Counted from the first letter of the stretch, positions 25,333 through 35,488 are shown. The stretch: 64,000 nt of DNA from Novosphingobium cyanobacteriorum (GCF_029436685.1 NZ_JAROCY010000008.1:124001-188000), one strand, 5' to 3'. A program made the numbers and translations. Notes: generated from the letters alone by a model not told the origin.

Positions 25333-26526
25333 ATGTCGATCACCCCGTTGATGCCCGTGTACCCCCGGTGCGGCGTGCGTCCGGTGCGAGGCGAGCATTG
25401 CCACCTGATCAGCGAGGACGGCACGCGCTATCTCGATTTCGCCAGCGGCATCGCGGTGAACCTGCTGGGCCATTCGAACGAGCACCTGATCGGTGCGATC
25501 CAGAAGCAGGCCGCCACGCTGATGCACGTGTCGAACCTCTATGGCAGCCCGCAGGGCGAGCACCTGGCGCAGCGACTGGTGGACCTGACCTTTGCCGACA
25601 CGGTGTTCTTCACCAACAGCGGGGCCGAAGCCGTGGAGTGCGCGATCAAGACCGCGCGCGCCTATCACCAGCATGCGGGCAACGACGAAAAGTATGAACT
25701 GATCACGTTCAAGAACGCGTTCCACGGCCGCACGATGGCGACGATCAGCGCATCGAATCAGGAAAAGATGCACAAGGGCTTCCTGCCTCTGCTGCAGGGG
25801 TTCAAGTATGTCGACTTCGACGACCTGGAAGGCGCGAAGGCGGCGATCGGGCCGAACACCGCCGGCTTCCTGGTAGAGCCGATCCAGGGCGAGGGTGGCA
25901 TCCGCGATGCGTCCGACGAATTCCTGAAGGGCCTGCGCGCGCTGTGCGACGAGCATGACCTGATGCTGATCTTCGACGAGGTGCAGTGCGGCGTGGCCCG
26001 CACAGGCACGCTTTATGCCTATGAACAGTATGGCGTGGAGCCCGACATCATGGCGACGGCCAAGGGCATTGGCGGCGGCTTCCCCATGGGCGCCTGCCTT
26101 GCCACCGAAAAGGCGGCGCGCGGCATGGTGATCGGCACGCACGGCAGCACCTATGGCGGCAATCCGCTGGCCATGGCGGCGGGCGAAGCGGTGCTGGACG
26201 TGGTGGCCAACGAGGAATTCCTCGGCACCGTGAAGGCAACCGGGGAGCGGCTGCGCGGGCGGCTGGAACAGTTCATCGGCAATTATCCGGATCTGTTCGA
26301 GCTGGTGCGCGGGCGCGGGCTGATGCTGGGCGTGAAGATGAAGGTGGAGCCGCGCGGCTTTGTGGCGCACATGCGCGACAACCACCAGCTGCTGGCTGTG
26401 GCGGCGGGGGACATGACGTTCCGCGTGCTGCCGCCGCTGGTGATCGGCGATGCCGAGATCGACGAGTTCATGGAAAAGCTTTCGGCCGCGTCGGAAAGCT
26501 ATAACCCCGAGGCGCCCGCGACATGA
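25333..26526 (+). CDS. argD: Acetylornithine aminotransferase
   Basis: This PLP-dependent class-III aminotransferase makes N-acetylornithine from N-acetylglutamate semialdehyde in arginine synthesis. It is 397 residues. Typical motifs are [56 protein letters not shown] and the PLP lysine in [14 protein letters not shown]. An AGGAGAG ribosome site precedes the ATG. It overlaps argF by 4 bp (ATGA), so the two form an operon. Activity on succinylornithine or diaminopimelate pathways cannot be excluded. Confidence 0.94.
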   Translation: MSITPLMPVYPRCGVRPVRGEHCHLISEDGTRYLDFASGIAVNLLGHSNEHLIGAIQKQAATLMHVSNLYGSPQGEHLAQRLVDLTFADTVFFTNSGAEAVECAIKTARAYHQHAGNDEKYELITFKNAFHGRTMATISASNQEKMHKGFLPLLQGFKYVDFDDLEGAKAAIGPNTAGFLVEPIQGEGGIRDASDEFLKGLRALCDEHDLMLIFDEVQCGVARTGTLYAYEQYGVEPDIMATAKGIGGGFPMGACLATEKAARGMVIGTHGSTYGGNPLAMAAGEAVLDVVANEEFLGTVKATGERLRGRLEQFIGNYPDLFELVRGRGLMLGVKMKVEPRGFVAHMRDNHQLLAVAAGDMTFRVLPPLVIGDAEIDEFMEKLSAASESYNPEAPAT

Positions 26527-27467
26527 GTAAAGCAAGTTTCTCGGGCAGGCATTTCCTGAACCTGTCGGACGCCGGCGGCGATGCCGTGGCCGCGATGCTG
26601 GCCGATGCGATGGACCGCAAGGCCGCGCGCGAGGGGCTGCCCAAGGGCCTGCCGGACGCGGATGCGCCGCTGGGCGGCCACGTGCTGGCCATGGTGTTCG
26701 AAAAGAACTCCACCCGCACCCGCGTGTCGTTCGACATCGCCATGCGCCAGCTGGGCGGCAGCGCAGTGATCCTGGATGCCGGCACCACGCAGCTGGGCCG
26801 GGGCGAGACGATTGCCGATACCGCCCGCGTGCTGAGCCGCATGGCCGATGCGATCATGCTGCGCACCGACGACCATGCGAAGGTGGAGGAACTGGCGCAT
26901 TACGCCACCGTTCCGGTGATCAACGGGCTCACCGACCTTTCACACCCCTGCCAGATCATGGCGGACCTGCAGACCGTGCTGGAGCATGGCAAGGCCCTGC
27001 CAGGGCTGGAAGTGGCGTGGCTGGGCGATGGCAACAACGTGCTCAACTCGATCGTCGAGGCGGCGGGCCTGATGAAGTTCAACGTGCGCATCGGCGTGCC
27101 CGAAGGGTATGAATGCGACCAGGGCTTCATCTCTTGCGCAGAGGCGGCGGGGGCGGGGATCAGCCTGCATCGCGATGCCGCCAGTGCGGTTGCGGGTGCG
27201 GATGTGGTCGTGACCGACACCTGGATCTCGATGGGGCAGGCCCATGCCGAGGCCAAGCTGAAGGCGATGGAGCCGTATCAGGTGAACGAGGCGCTGATGG
27301 CCAAGGCCAAGCCCGACGCGCTGTTCCTGCATTGCCTGCCCGCGCATCGCGGTGAGGAAGTGACCGACGCGGTGATCGACGGCCCCCGTTCCGTGGTATG
27401 GGACGAGGCGGAGAACCGCATCCACGCCCAGAAGGCGGTGCTGCGCTGGGCGTTCGGCCAGATCTGA
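26523..27467 (+). CDS. argF: Ornithine carbamoyltransferase
   Basis: ArgF joins carbamoyl phosphate and ornithine to give citrulline. The 314-residue protein contains the carbamoyl-phosphate motif STRTR in [23 protein letters not shown], and the ornithine loop [18 protein letters not shown] is present before the second domain. It is coupled to argD by ATGA and followed 11 bp later by hslO. This argD-argF-hslO order is common in related bacteria (family knowledge). Confidence 0.95.
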   Translation: MSKASFSGRHFLNLSDAGGDAVAAMLADAMDRKAAREGLPKGLPDADAPLGGHVLAMVFEKNSTRTRVSFDIAMRQLGGSAVILDAGTTQLGRGETIADTARVLSRMADAIMLRTDDHAKVEELAHYATVPVINGLTDLSHPCQIMADLQTVLEHGKALPGLEVAWLGDGNNVLNSIVEAAGLMKFNVRIGVPEGYECDQGFISCAEAAGAGISLHRDAASAVAGADVVVTDTWISMGQAHAEAKLKAMEPYQVNEALMAKAKPDALFLHCLPAHRGEEVTDAVIDGPRSVVWDEAENRIHAQKAVLRWAFGQI

Positions 27468-27478
27468 GGACTGACACG

Positions 27479-28387
27479 ATGACTGCCGAAGTGCGAGCCG
27501 ACGGCGAGACCGGATTTGACCGGACGCTGTTGTTTACCGTGCCCGACAAGGATGCGCGTGGACGCGTGGTGCGGTTGGGGCCGGTGCTGGACCAGGTTCT
27601 CTCCGCCCACGCCTATCCCGCGCCGGTGCGCAACCTGCTGGCCGAGGCGCTGGTGCTGGCGGCGCTGCTGGGTTCGCTGCTGAAGGACGAGAGCGGCCAG
27701 CTGACCATGCAGGCGCAGACGCAGGACGGGGTGATCGACCTGCTGGTGGTTGATTATCGCGGCGGTGAAGTGCGCGGCTATGTCCGCTATGACAAGGCCC
27801 GGCTGGATGAACTGGGCCCGGCACCCACGCTGCATGCGCTGTTCGGCGATGGATACCTTGCCATCACCTTTGACCTTGCCACCACGGGGCAGCGCTACCA
27901 GGGCGTGGTTCCGCTGGAAGGGGAAACCCTGGCGCAGGCCTGCGAAAGCTATTTCTGGCAATCCGAACAGGTGCCGACGCTGATCCGCGTGGGGGTGAAG
28001 AGCACGGCCGAAGGCAATGTGGCGGGTGGCCTGCTGATCCAGCACCTGCCCGAAGGCGAAGAAGGGCGCGAGCGGCTGCATGCGCAGCTGGACCATCCGC
28101 ACTGGGAGCACATGGCGATCATGGGCGGCGCGGTGCGGGCGGACGAACTCACCGATTCGACGCTGTCGCTGGAAAGCATCGTCTGGCGGCTGTTCCACGA
28201 AGAGCGCGAAGTGCGCGTGCAGCAAGGGCACGAGCTGGAACGCGGCTGCCGCTGCACGGTGGAGCACTATCGCGAACTGATCGGCCGGTTCTCGCCCGAC
28301 GACCGCAAGGAAATGAAGAACGAACAAGGTCTTATCGTGGTGGACTGCGCGTTCTGTTCGCGTGATTTCATCATCGATCTTGATTGA
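27479..28387 (+). CDS. hslO: Redox-regulated chaperone Hsp33
   Basis: Hsp33 is a cytoplasmic holdase that binds unfolding proteins when its zinc centre is oxidised. The 302-residue protein has the N-terminal folded domain and the C-terminal redox switch with the four zinc cysteines, C-x-C in RGCRCTVEHY and C-x-x-C in VVDCAFCSRDF. ATG 27479 is chosen because the preceding part of the open frame lies in argF. It is probably the last gene of the arg operon. Confidence 0.93.
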   Translation: MTAEVRADGETGFDRTLLFTVPDKDARGRVVRLGPVLDQVLSAHAYPAPVRNLLAEALVLAALLGSLLKDESGQLTMQAQTQDGVIDLLVVDYRGGEVRGYVRYDKARLDELGPAPTLHALFGDGYLAITFDLATTGQRYQGVVPLEGETLAQACESYFWQSEQVPTLIRVGVKSTAEGNVAGGLLIQHLPEGEEGRERLHAQLDHPHWEHMAIMGGAVRADELTDSTLSLESIVWRLFHEEREVRVQQGHELERGCRCTVEHYRELIGRFSPDDRKEMKNEQGLIVVDCAFCSRDFIIDLD

Positions 28388-28492
28388 ACACGTTTCACTT
28401 CGGTTCGTCCCCCAAAAAGAACAGTCTGGCGCAGCCGGCGGCTTGCTGTATGATGGAGCGGCCCGGCGGAATGCGCGGGGACGGGATGACGG

Positions 28493-28924
28493 ATGGTGGC
28501 GGTGGACCGGCGATTGCGGACAATTCTGCGGACTGGTGCGATCACCCTTGCGCTGACGCTGGGTTGCGTGGCCGCCAATGCTGGCGCCCAACGCGTTACC
28601 GCCGCAATGCTGGACCGCCTTGAACCCGGTGACTGGGAAGTGCGCGATCGCGACGGCAGCGGCGAGCGTATCCGGCTGTGCATCGACAGCGGTCGCAGGC
28701 TTGTCCAGATCCGCCACCAGAACGAAACCTGCCGCAGCGTGGTGGCAGAAGATACGCCTGGTGCAGTGACCATCGCCTATTCCTGCCCGGGCAACGGCAA
28801 TGGGCGAACCCGCATCCGCTTTGAAAATCCGCGGTTGGTGCAGTTGGAAACGCAAGGCATCGCAAGCGGGCTTCCGTTTGAGTTCACGGCCGAAGCCCGC
28901 CGCATGGGCAATTGCCCGCGCTGA
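28493..28924 (+). CDS. Exported small protein, DUF3617-like
   Basis: This 143-residue protein has a probable signal peptide (ILRTGAITLALTLGCVAANA) and a small domain with paired cysteines (LCIDSG, ETCRSV, YSCPGNG, MGNCPR). The ending GLPFEFTAEARRMGNC resembles sphingomonad DUF3617-type periplasmic proteins. The function is unknown. Four cysteines after the signal suggest disulfides. It stands between hslO and queC, on the same strand with gaps of 105 and 49 bp. Confidence 0.65.
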   Translation: MVAVDRRLRTILRTGAITLALTLGCVAANAGAQRVTAAMLDRLEPGDWEVRDRDGSGERIRLCIDSGRRLVQIRHQNETCRSVVAEDTPGAVTIAYSCPGNGNGRTRIRFENPRLVQLETQGIASGLPFEFTAEARRMGNCPR

Positions 28925-28973
28925 GCGGATCGGCGGGATTGCCACCGCCGCACTGGACGGCTAGCCCAATGGC

Positions 28974-29678
28974 ATGATGGACGATGTGGGCGCGGGCGCA
29001 GGCCCCTTGGCGGTTGTGCTGCTGTCGGGCGGGCTGGATTCGATGGTCTGCGCCGCCTTGGCGCAGGAACAGGGTTTCCGTGTGCTGGCGCTGACCATCG
29101 ATTACAACCAGCGGCATCGGATCGAGCTGGATTCGGCGCGTCGGATTGCCGATCGGCTCGGTGTCGAACGCCACGTGATCCTGCCGATGGACCTGCGCCA
29201 GTTCGGCGGATCGGCGCTGACCGATGCGATCGATGTGCCCAAGGATGGGGTTGGGGACGATATTCCGGTCACTTATGTGCCTGCGCGCAACCTCGTGTTC
29301 CTGTCGCTGGCGCTTGCGTGGGCAGAGGCGGCGGGATCGAAGGATCTGTTCATCGGCGTGAACGCGCTCGATTACTCCGGCTATCCCGATTGCCGGCCTG
29401 AATTCGTCGCCGGTTTCCAGGACCTGGCGCGGATTGCCACGAAGCTTGGCAGCGAAGGCGGCACCGTGACGGTTCACGCCCCGCTGCAGCACCTGAAAAA
29501 ATCCGAAATCGCGCGCGAGGCGGTTCGCCTCGGGCTCGACACGAAGGAAAGCTGGTCATGCTACGACCCGCTGCCCGATGGTCGCGCCTGTGGTGAATGC
29601 GACAGCTGCCGCCTGCGGCGCGCGGGATTCGAGGAAGCGGGGATTGAGGATGGTACAAGCTACGGCGGGGGAACCTGA
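28974..29678 (+). CDS. queC: 7-cyano-7-deazaguanine synthase
   Basis: QueC makes preQ0, the precursor of queuosine in tRNA, from 7-carboxy-7-deazaguanine, ammonia and ATP. The 234-residue protein has the PP-loop [37 protein letters not shown] and the zinc cysteines in [20 protein letters not shown]. The start could be the first or second Met (both fit). The 3' end overlaps the MFS gene by 29 bp. No other queuosine genes are nearby. Confidence 0.94.
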   Translation: MMDDVGAGAGPLAVVLLSGGLDSMVCAALAQEQGFRVLALTIDYNQRHRIELDSARRIADRLGVERHVILPMDLRQFGGSALTDAIDVPKDGVGDDIPVTYVPARNLVFLSLALAWAEAAGSKDLFIGVNALDYSGYPDCRPEFVAGFQDLARIATKLGSEGGTVTVHAPLQHLKKSEIAREAVRLGLDTKESWSCYDPLPDGRACGECDSCRLRRAGFEEAGIEDGTSYGGGT

Positions 29679-31203
29679 CCGCGCGGGCGAGACTGCGAAG
29701 GCCGACGGCTATGCCTGGTATGCCCTGGCAGTGTTGGTGCTCGTCTACATGCTCAACTTCATCGATCGGCAACTGCTGACGATCCTGGCGGTCGACATCA
29801 AGCGCGACCTCGGCATTTCGGACGCGGATTTCGGCTTTCTCTATGGCACCGCGTTCGGCGTTTTCTATGCGCTGTTCGGCATTCCGCTGGGCAAGCTCGC
29901 CGACCGCTGGTCGCGGACCGGGCTGCTCTCGCTGGGGCTGGCGGTATGGTCAGGCATGACGGCGCTTTCCGGGCTGGCGGGCAATTTCTGGCAGCTTGGT
30001 GCGGCGCGTGTGGGGGTCGGCGTGGGCGAAGCTACGGCCGGACCCTGCGCTTATTCACTGCTGGCGGATTACTTCCCGCCCCGGCGCCGGGCCACGGCCG
30101 TGGCGATCTTCTCCTCGGGCATCTATCTGGGCGGCGGGGTTTCGCTGTTCATCGGTACGTCGATCGCGATGTGGTGGAACAGCGCCTTTGCCGTGGGCAT
30201 GGCACCGCTGGGCCTGGCCGGATGGCAGGCGGCCTTCCTTGCCGTGGGCATCCCCGGCGTGCTCCTGGCGCTGTGGGTCAGGAGCTTGCGCGAACCCTTG
30301 CGTGGACGGTTCGAAGGCCTGGCGGAGCCGGCGGCGGTCGACCCGGGCCGTGAGGTATGGCGGGGCTTCGTCCGCGATCTTGGGGCGATTGTTCCACCCT
30401 TCACCCTCTTTGTCGCACTGCGCCGGGGGCCGGCGGCCGGTGGGGTCAATGCGCTGATCGCGTTCAGCACGGCTGGTGCGGCAATCGGGCTGACCATTGC
30501 CCTTGGCGATCCGGCGCAGTGGGCCGCGCTGGGTGTGGGCGTCTATGCCGTGGCCTCATGGGCCATATCGCTGCGCCATGATGACCGTGAAGCGTTCGAC
30601 GCCATCTGGGCCGCGCCGGCGGTGGTGGGGATCAACGTCGGCTATGGCCTGATGTGCGCGGTGACCTATGCCAGCTCTGCATTCGGGCCGCTGTACGCGA
30701 TCGAAAGCTTCGGCGCACCGGCGCGCACGGTTGCATTGGTCGTCGGTGGTTCGGCGGCGGCAGGGGGTGCGCTCGGCGTGATAGCGGGCGGAGCGATCGG
30801 GGATCGGGTGGCCGCAGACGGACGCCATTCGCGCCGCGTTCTGGTGGTGATCGGCGCGCTGATAGCCTCGCTCGCGCCCTATGGCCTGCTGCTGGTAACG
30901 CATTCGGTAACCGTGCTTTACTGGACGGTCTTTCCGATGTGGTTCGTCATGAGCATGGCTCTGGGCAGCGCATCCGGCACGATCGTCAACATCGTGCCCG
31001 CGCGCGTGCGGGGAACGGCCACGGCCGCGTTCTTTTTGGGAGCGACGATGATCGGGCTGGCGCTGGGGCCTTATGCCGCCGGCAGGCTTTCGCGCGAGTT
31101 TGAAAGCCTGCGAACCGGGCTGGCGCTGATCCTGCTGGCGCTCCCGCCCGCGGTGCTCTTTCTGGGCATCGCGTGGCGGGATCTGGTTCGCAAGGAGCGG
31201 TGA
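29650..31203 (+). CDS. MFS transporter (spinster-like)
   Basis: The 517-residue inner-membrane protein has about twelve hydrophobic segments. It carries MFS signatures, [19 protein letters not shown] at the first helix and [13 protein letters not shown] in the loop 2-3 position, as in the spinster-like group. The substrate is unknown. Start 29650 gives a usual cytoplasmic N-terminus and overlaps queC by 29 bp, suggesting co-transcription. It ends immediately before the convergent sodC stop. Confidence 0.88.
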   Translation: MVQATAGEPDRAGETAKADGYAWYALAVLVLVYMLNFIDRQLLTILAVDIKRDLGISDADFGFLYGTAFGVFYALFGIPLGKLADRWSRTGLLSLGLAVWSGMTALSGLAGNFWQLGAARVGVGVGEATAGPCAYSLLADYFPPRRRATAVAIFSSGIYLGGGVSLFIGTSIAMWWNSAFAVGMAPLGLAGWQAAFLAVGIPGVLLALWVRSLREPLRGRFEGLAEPAAVDPGREVWRGFVRDLGAIVPPFTLFVALRRGPAAGGVNALIAFSTAGAAIGLTIALGDPAQWAALGVGVYAVASWAISLRHDDREAFDAIWAAPAVVGINVGYGLMCAVTYASSAFGPLYAIESFGAPARTVALVVGGSAAAGGALGVIAGGAIGDRVAADGRHSRRVLVVIGALIASLAPYGLLLVTHSVTVLYWTVFPMWFVMSMALGSASGTIVNIVPARVRGTATAAFFLGATMIGLALGPYAAGRLSREFESLRTGLALILLALPPAVLFLGIAWRDLVRKER

Positions 31204-31740
31204 TCAGCCCCGCGTGAACACGCCACAGGCGATCCGGGCGCCGCTGTTGCCGGACGGATCAGTTTTGTAGTCGTCTGCGGCGGCGTGGATGACAAGCGCG
31301 GTGCCGTCCGCATCGAAGATTGCGGAGGCAAGGCCGTTCCAGTCGCCGGGGATGGTGAGGGTGGCCGTTCCCGTCCCGTCAGCCTGGACCACGATATTCG
31401 GCAGGTCTCCAAGGTGAGGCCCTGCGGGATTCATCGAACCGTGCTGGTGCATGGCGGGGTTGAGATGGCCAGCAGCGGTGGTGAAGGCAGGCCCCTCGCA
31501 TTTGCCAACGGCGTGGAGGTGGATGCCATGTGGCCCGGAGGCCAGCCCTTGTGCCGAAACGGTCAGCGATACCGCGCCTTGGGATTCTGACAAGGTGGCG
31601 CGGCCGGCAGGTCTGCCGTCTGTGCCGACAATGTCGGCGTGGGCCAGTGTCGTCAGGCCAGGCGCAGCGGACGTGGTTGCGCAGGCCCCTGTTCCCAAGG
31701 CTGCGGCCAGCAGGGTTGCGATGTGGAAGGTGCGGCTCAT
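31204..31740 (-). CDS. sodC: Cu/Zn superoxide dismutase lipoprotein
   Basis: The 178-residue protein has a lipoprotein signal ending LGTGAC with Cys20 as the lipidated residue, so it should be anchored facing the periplasm. Copper and zinc ligands are visible: GIHLHAVGKCEG, HLNP, the HGSMNPAGPHLGDLPN loop and ALVIHAAADDYKTDPSGNSG. Disulfide cysteines are in GKCEG and ARIACGV. It converts superoxide to peroxide. Start 31740 follows AGGAGAA; the longer frame is not signal-like. Confidence 0.92.
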   Translation of the reverse strand: MSRTFHIATLLAAALGTGACATTSAAPGLTTLAHADIVGTDGRPAGRATLSESQGAVSLTVSAQGLASGPHGIHLHAVGKCEGPAFTTAAGHLNPAMHQHGSMNPAGPHLGDLPNIVVQADGTGTATLTIPGDWNGLASAIFDADGTALVIHAAADDYKTDPSGNSGARIACGVFTRG

Positions 31741-31776
31741 CGTTACATTCTCCTGATTGACGATACGGCCATTAAC

Positions 31777-31806
31777 GAAAAAGGGGCCGGATTTCTCCGG
31801 CCCCTT
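31777..31806 (-). terminator. Rho-independent terminator of the ompA-family gene
   Basis: A perfect 10-bp stem, AAGGGGCCGG (31781-31790) and CCGGCCCCTT (31797-31806), with a 6-base loop is followed on the minus strand by a T run. It is 27 bp downstream of the ompA stop and lies just upstream of sodC on the same strand. Confidence 0.85.
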
Positions 31807-31832
31807 CTCGTTCGTGGCCATAAGGCCTCGAA

Positions 31833-32930
31833 TTACATGCCCGAACCCGGACCGTAGGTGATTTCCACACGACGGTTCTGCAGTTCGCGAACGCCGTCCG
31901 CGGTCGGAACGCGCGGGTTGGTTTCGCCGAAGGCCTGGCTGGTGATCGCGCCGGCGGGAACACCGTGCGAGGTCAGGTACGACGTGACCGAAGCGTTACG
32001 ACGCTGCGACAGGCCAATGTTGTACTTCGGCGTGCCCGAACGGTCGGTGTAGCCGGCCAGCATGATCGGAACGCTGGCGCAGTTGCCGTACGCGGTGATC
32101 GCGTTGTCGAGGATCGTCGAAGCTTCCGGCGTGATGTCCGACTTATCCCAGTCGAAGAACACGATGTACGGACCCTTGTTGCACACCGGAGCCGGCGGCG
32201 GGGGCGGCGGAGGCGGCGGGGGCGGCGGGGGCGGCGGGGGCGGCGGGGGCGGCGGGGGAGCCGGCTCCGGCATCGGCTCGGCGCCACCAAAGTTGTACGC
32301 CAGAGTACCCATCAGCGAGTGCGAACGGAAACGAGTGCTGATCGGGGCGCCCGACAGCGCGCCATTGCCGGTCAGGTCAACGTGATCGGCATTGAAGAAG
32401 CGGTACTTCAGGCCTGCATCCCAGTGGCTGGTGATCGGCGCGCGAACACCGGCAAGGACCTGCCAGGCGAAGTTGGTGTCGGAATCGTTCACGCCGCCAA
32501 CGCCAACGGTGCTCACCGCATACTTCACGTTGGCAACGCCAACACCGCCACCGACGAAGCCCTGGATGCCATCATCGGGACCGAAGTCCAGCAGGCCGTT
32601 GACCATGTAGCTGAGCGCATGGGCGCGTCCACCCCGGAGCGGCGCATCGTTGCCGTTGAACACCAGCGACTTCGCTGCGGCACGGCGATACGAAACTTCG
32701 GTTTCCAGACGGAAGCCGCCGAAGTCGTAACCGACGATACCACCAAAGTCATAGCCAGTCTTGGTGTCAAGCGTGCCAGTGCCGCCATTGACACCACCAG
32801 CAACGACGTCAGAGTTCTCCAGCAGCATCACGCCGCCGTCTGCTTCGACATACCAGGAATCATTCTTCGCGAATGCAGGCGTTGCAATGGCTGTAGTAGC
32901 CAGTGCAAGGCCGATGACCAGTTTCCGCAT
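31833..32930 (-). CDS. OmpA-family outer-membrane protein with a polyproline linker
   Basis: The 365-residue precursor has a signal peptide (LVIGLALATTAIATPAFA), an N-terminal eight-strand-type barrel (about 22-220), a run of about 22 prolines, and a C-terminal OmpA peptidoglycan-binding domain. The domain shows FFDWDKSDITPEASTILD, AGYTDRSGTPKYNIGLSQRR and NRRVEI. It should anchor the outer membrane to the cell wall. ATG 32930 is preceded by AAGGGGA, and the upstream extension is discarded. A strong terminator follows. Confidence 0.92.
   Translation of the reverse strand: MRKLVIGLALATTAIATPAFAKNDSWYVEADGGVMLLENSDVVAGGVNGGTGTLDTKTGYDFGGIVGYDFGGFRLETEVSYRRAAAKSLVFNGNDAPLRGGRAHALSYMVNGLLDFGPDDGIQGFVGGGVGVANVKYAVSTVGVGGVNDSDTNFAWQVLAGVRAPITSHWDAGLKYRFFNADHVDLTGNGALSGAPISTRFRSHSLMGTLAYNFGGAEPMPEPAPPPPPPPPPPPPPPPPPPPPPPAPVCNKGPYIVFFDWDKSDITPEASTILDNAITAYGNCASVPIMLAGYTDRSGTPKYNIGLSQRRNASVTSYLTSHGVPAGAITSQAFGETNPRVPTADGVRELQNRRVEITYGPGSGM
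32194..32259 (-). repeat. 9-bp microsatellite coding the polyproline linker of the OmpA protein
   Basis: Seven units of GGCGGCGGG (one with an A substitution) read on the minus strand as Pro-Pro-Pro. In-frame slippage here would change the linker length without breaking the protein. Confidence 0.85.
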
Positions 32931-33122
32931 TATCGTTTCCCCTTTTAGCGAAATCATGCCACGTCGTGGCCGTTGTCTACCGGTTCTGTTGTATTCATGC
33001 AAGCGGGCACGCACGCGGACTGTTGCCCAAAAACAACTGTTTGGTGTGTGATTGGCAACATTGTCCAGCGGAAACTACCCTCATGTGCTCCCCCAAATGC
33101 CCATCGCACGGTGCGGTTCCCG

Positions 33123-33527
33123 TCAGGTGACGGAAAAAATGCCCGAAGCGGTCAGCAGCTGGATTATGGCTGCGATTGACGAGCGTGCCTGAGTGTCAAC
33201 AACGGTGCCTCCAAGCGGTGCTGCGGGCGCAACGGATTTTTGCCACGTTCCCAGATAGAACCGCTCTGCCCCAAGGCCCTGGTCGTGAACGCGCGCACCC
33301 GGCATTGGCGCAAAGAAACGCCATCCGCCATCGCTCCAGGCAGCGATCTGGCTGTCATGTCCGGCAAAAGCTCCGGTGCCCGCACTTCCTACGATCCAGC
33401 ACTGGCCAGGCAGGGGCGTTGCAGGCGGATTGGCCGCGATGCCTTCCACCACGGGCTGCAGAAGGACGTCCGCCGCCAGAAGGCTTTCGTTGACAGTGGT
33501 CTCCTTCTGGGCCTGCGCTGCGAGCAT
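33123..33527 (-). pseudogene. DUF2793 phage/GTA tail-region gene, 5'-truncated
   Basis: About 134 residues match the DUF2793 family found at the distal end of alphaproteobacterial gene-transfer-agent clusters. Typical are AAQAQKETTVNES near the start, PGQCWIVGSAGTGAFAGHD, GGWRFFAPMPGARV and the ending GGTVVDTQARSSI. The usual first residues before LLAAGQAQKE are missing because the reading frame joins terL at about 33530. An ATG at 33527 would still allow expression. Host-range or capsid-decoration roles have been suggested for such distal proteins, but this copy is probably non-functional. Confidence 0.7.
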
Positions 33528-33531
33528 GGCT

Positions 33532-33972
33532 GTGCTGTGGCCCGCGCAACGATTCCGGCTCGGCTGCGGAATAGAGCCAGGCCTGCGCCCCGTTGGGCCA
33601 GGTCAGCCGCCGCAGCGACGGCTCGAAGTCCGGCCGACGGTCGGGCCGCACGCAGGCCATGATCCCGCTTTCGCCTTCCACCATCACGCTGCGCGCCTCG
33701 TTCAGGTTCGCCGCCACCAGCGCGATCCGCGCTTCGGGATCGGCTTCGGCCAGGCTGTTGATCCATTCCGCGCCGGTCCGCGTCTTGCCGAACCCGCGCC
33801 CCGCCATCACCAGCCACACGCGCCAGTCGCCCGGCGGCGGCAGCTGCGATTGCCGCGCGTGCAGCGGCCAGTGCCACTTCCACTCGCGCGCTTCGGCCTC
33901 GGGCAGGCCCCGCGCCGCCAGCCGCAGGTGCTTCACCCGCGCCTGGTGCAGCCAGCCAAGCAGCTCATTCAC
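33532..33972 (-). pseudogene. GTA/phage terminase large subunit, N-terminal fragment
   Basis: Starting at a GTG at 33972 that overlaps the terS stop, the frame encodes VNELLGWLHQARVKHL, the ATPase P-loop LVMAGRGFGKTRTGAEWI, and a segment ending in LYSAAEPESLRGPQH. Full-length enzymes continue for some 280 more residues with the rest of the ATPase and the nuclease. Here homology stops at about 33532 and the frame runs on into the DUF2793 gene out of phase, stopping at 33355. It is therefore a deletion remnant. Confidence 0.8.
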
Positions 33973-34477
33973 CCCGCACACCCCCTGCATCGGCTGCGCC
34001 TTCGGCCTCGGCGGCACGCTGGGCGATCGCCTGTTCGCGCAGCTTCAGCAGCCGCGCCTCGATCGACTTGCGGATCGCGGTCACATCCTCCTGGTCGCGC
34101 ACGGCGCGTTCGCGGGCCACCGTCTCCCGGTGCTGGCCCAGCAGGCGCAGCGCGGTGGCGTTGTCGAACTTGCGCTCGGCCTCCTTCGGATCGCCAAAGC
34201 GCAGGCGGTGCAGCAGCTCCATTTCCAGGTGCTCGTATCCTTCCAGCAGCGCCTCGCGCCATTGCCGGGCAAAGGCGGGGTCGGTGGCGCGCAGCTTGTA
34301 GATGCGGCTGGGCGTCACCCCTGCCGCCAGCGCTGCGGCGGTCACGTTCGATGTCGCGGCCAGCTCGATCAGGAACGCCGGCCGCCAATGCTTGGTCAGC
34401 TTGTCCTCGCGGTCGATTTCGGCAGCAGTCTCCGCCGCCGCGCCTGCGCACGGCGATGGCTGTTCGGCTCCGGCCAT
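33965..34477 (-). CDS. GTA-type terminase small subunit-like protein
   Basis: The 170-residue protein has a helix-turn-helix-like N-terminal half (FLIELAATSNVTAAALAAGV, TPSRIYKLRATDPAFARQW) and a charged helical C-terminus with coiled-coil character (IRKSIEARLLKLREQAIAQR). This is the layout of the small terminase-like first gene of sphingomonad gene transfer agents, and it is followed, overlapping, by terL. It is intact even though the rest of the cluster is deleted. Its residual function, if any, is unknown. Confidence 0.7.
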   Translation of the reverse strand: MAGAEQPSPCAGAAAETAAEIDREDKLTKHWRPAFLIELAATSNVTAAALAAGVTPSRIYKLRATDPAFARQWREALLEGYEHLEMELLHRLRFGDPKEAERKFDNATALRLLGQHRETVARERAVRDQEDVTAIRKSIEARLLKLREQAIAQRAAEAEGAADAGGVRGE

Positions 34478-34674
34478 GAACCATCCTTCGCATGAGTGGG
34501 GCGGGAACCGTCTGGGCGATTCGCTTCCCGTCTTGTTCCTGTTTTGTACTCAAAAGTGGTTCGTATGTCAAGGATAATGTGCCAAATGGGTTAATTGCTG
34601 CACCCGCTGGCTTTCCTGCCACCTGTGGTCTAGTCAGCGCCCAGCGCTCAAGATCCCGGGAATCGACCACCTCC

Positions 34675-35322
34675 ATGCTCCGCCGGCTTTACGAATGGAC
34701 GATGGCCAAGTCCTCGCACCCTTATGCGGAATGGTGGCTCGCGCTCTTCGCCTTCGTCGAAGCCAGCTTCTTCCCGATCCCGCCGCACCCGCTGCTCGGC
34801 CTGATGTGCCTGGCCGAACCGAAAAAGGCGGTGCGCTTCGCCCTCGTCGCCACGCTCGGCTCGGTCGTCGGCGGCCTGCTCGGCTATGCCATCGGCCACT
34901 TCCTCTACGACGCCATCGGCGCGCAGCTGCTCTCTGCCCTGCACCTGACCGAAAGCTTCCCGAAGGCGGCCTGCTTCCTGCGCGAAAAGGGCTTCTGGAT
35001 CTTCGTGGCCAAGGGCGCCACGCCCATCCCGTTCAAGCTGCTGACGATCACCGCCGGCTTCATTTCGATGCCCATGGCGACCTTCCTGCTCGGCAGCTTC
35101 GTCTCCCGCGCGATGAGCTTCATGGTCGTGGGCGTGCTGTTCCGCATCTATGGCGCGCCGATCAAGGCCTTCATCGACAAGTACCTGGCCTGGGTCACGC
35201 TCGGCTTCATCGTCTTCGTGATCGGCGGCGTGCTGCTCGTCGGCCTGCTCGATGGCGCCTCGTCCAGCTCGCACACCTGCGACAACGCCACGATGGCCAG
35301 CATCAACGCGCCCAGCGCCTGA
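34675..35322 (+). CDS. YqaA/DedA-family membrane protein
   Basis: The 215-residue inner-membrane protein has the SNARE-associated (DedA) fold pattern. The first hydrophobic region is WWLALFAFVEASFFPIPPHP, followed by ALVATLGSVVGGLLGYAIGH, then FVAKGATPIPFKLLTITAGF with the conserved G-x-x-P-I-P re-entrant segment. Relatives act in lipid or small-molecule transport. Start 34675 is chosen because family members begin a few residues before the E-A-S-F-F-P motif. It lies divergent from the GTA remnant. Confidence 0.83.
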   Translation: MLRRLYEWTMAKSSHPYAEWWLALFAFVEASFFPIPPHPLLGLMCLAEPKKAVRFALVATLGSVVGGLLGYAIGHFLYDAIGAQLLSALHLTESFPKAACFLREKGFWIFVAKGATPIPFKLLTITAGFISMPMATFLLGSFVSRAMSFMVVGVLFRIYGAPIKAFIDKYLAWVTLGFIVFVIGGVLLVGLLDGASSSSHTCDNATMASINAPSA

Positions 35323-35488
35323 ATTTCGTCGAGGCCGGTGCCGCCCTGCGCGCACCCGCAACAAAGCTACGCAGCGATACTTGACGCTGCGCAGCTTTGT
35401 GTAATTCTCTTTGCGGTATCTTTCAGGCTTCCACGGGCCTGACCGCAGCCCCGGCCAGGCCCCTTCTTGTCCGAAAGGAGGGACGCGA

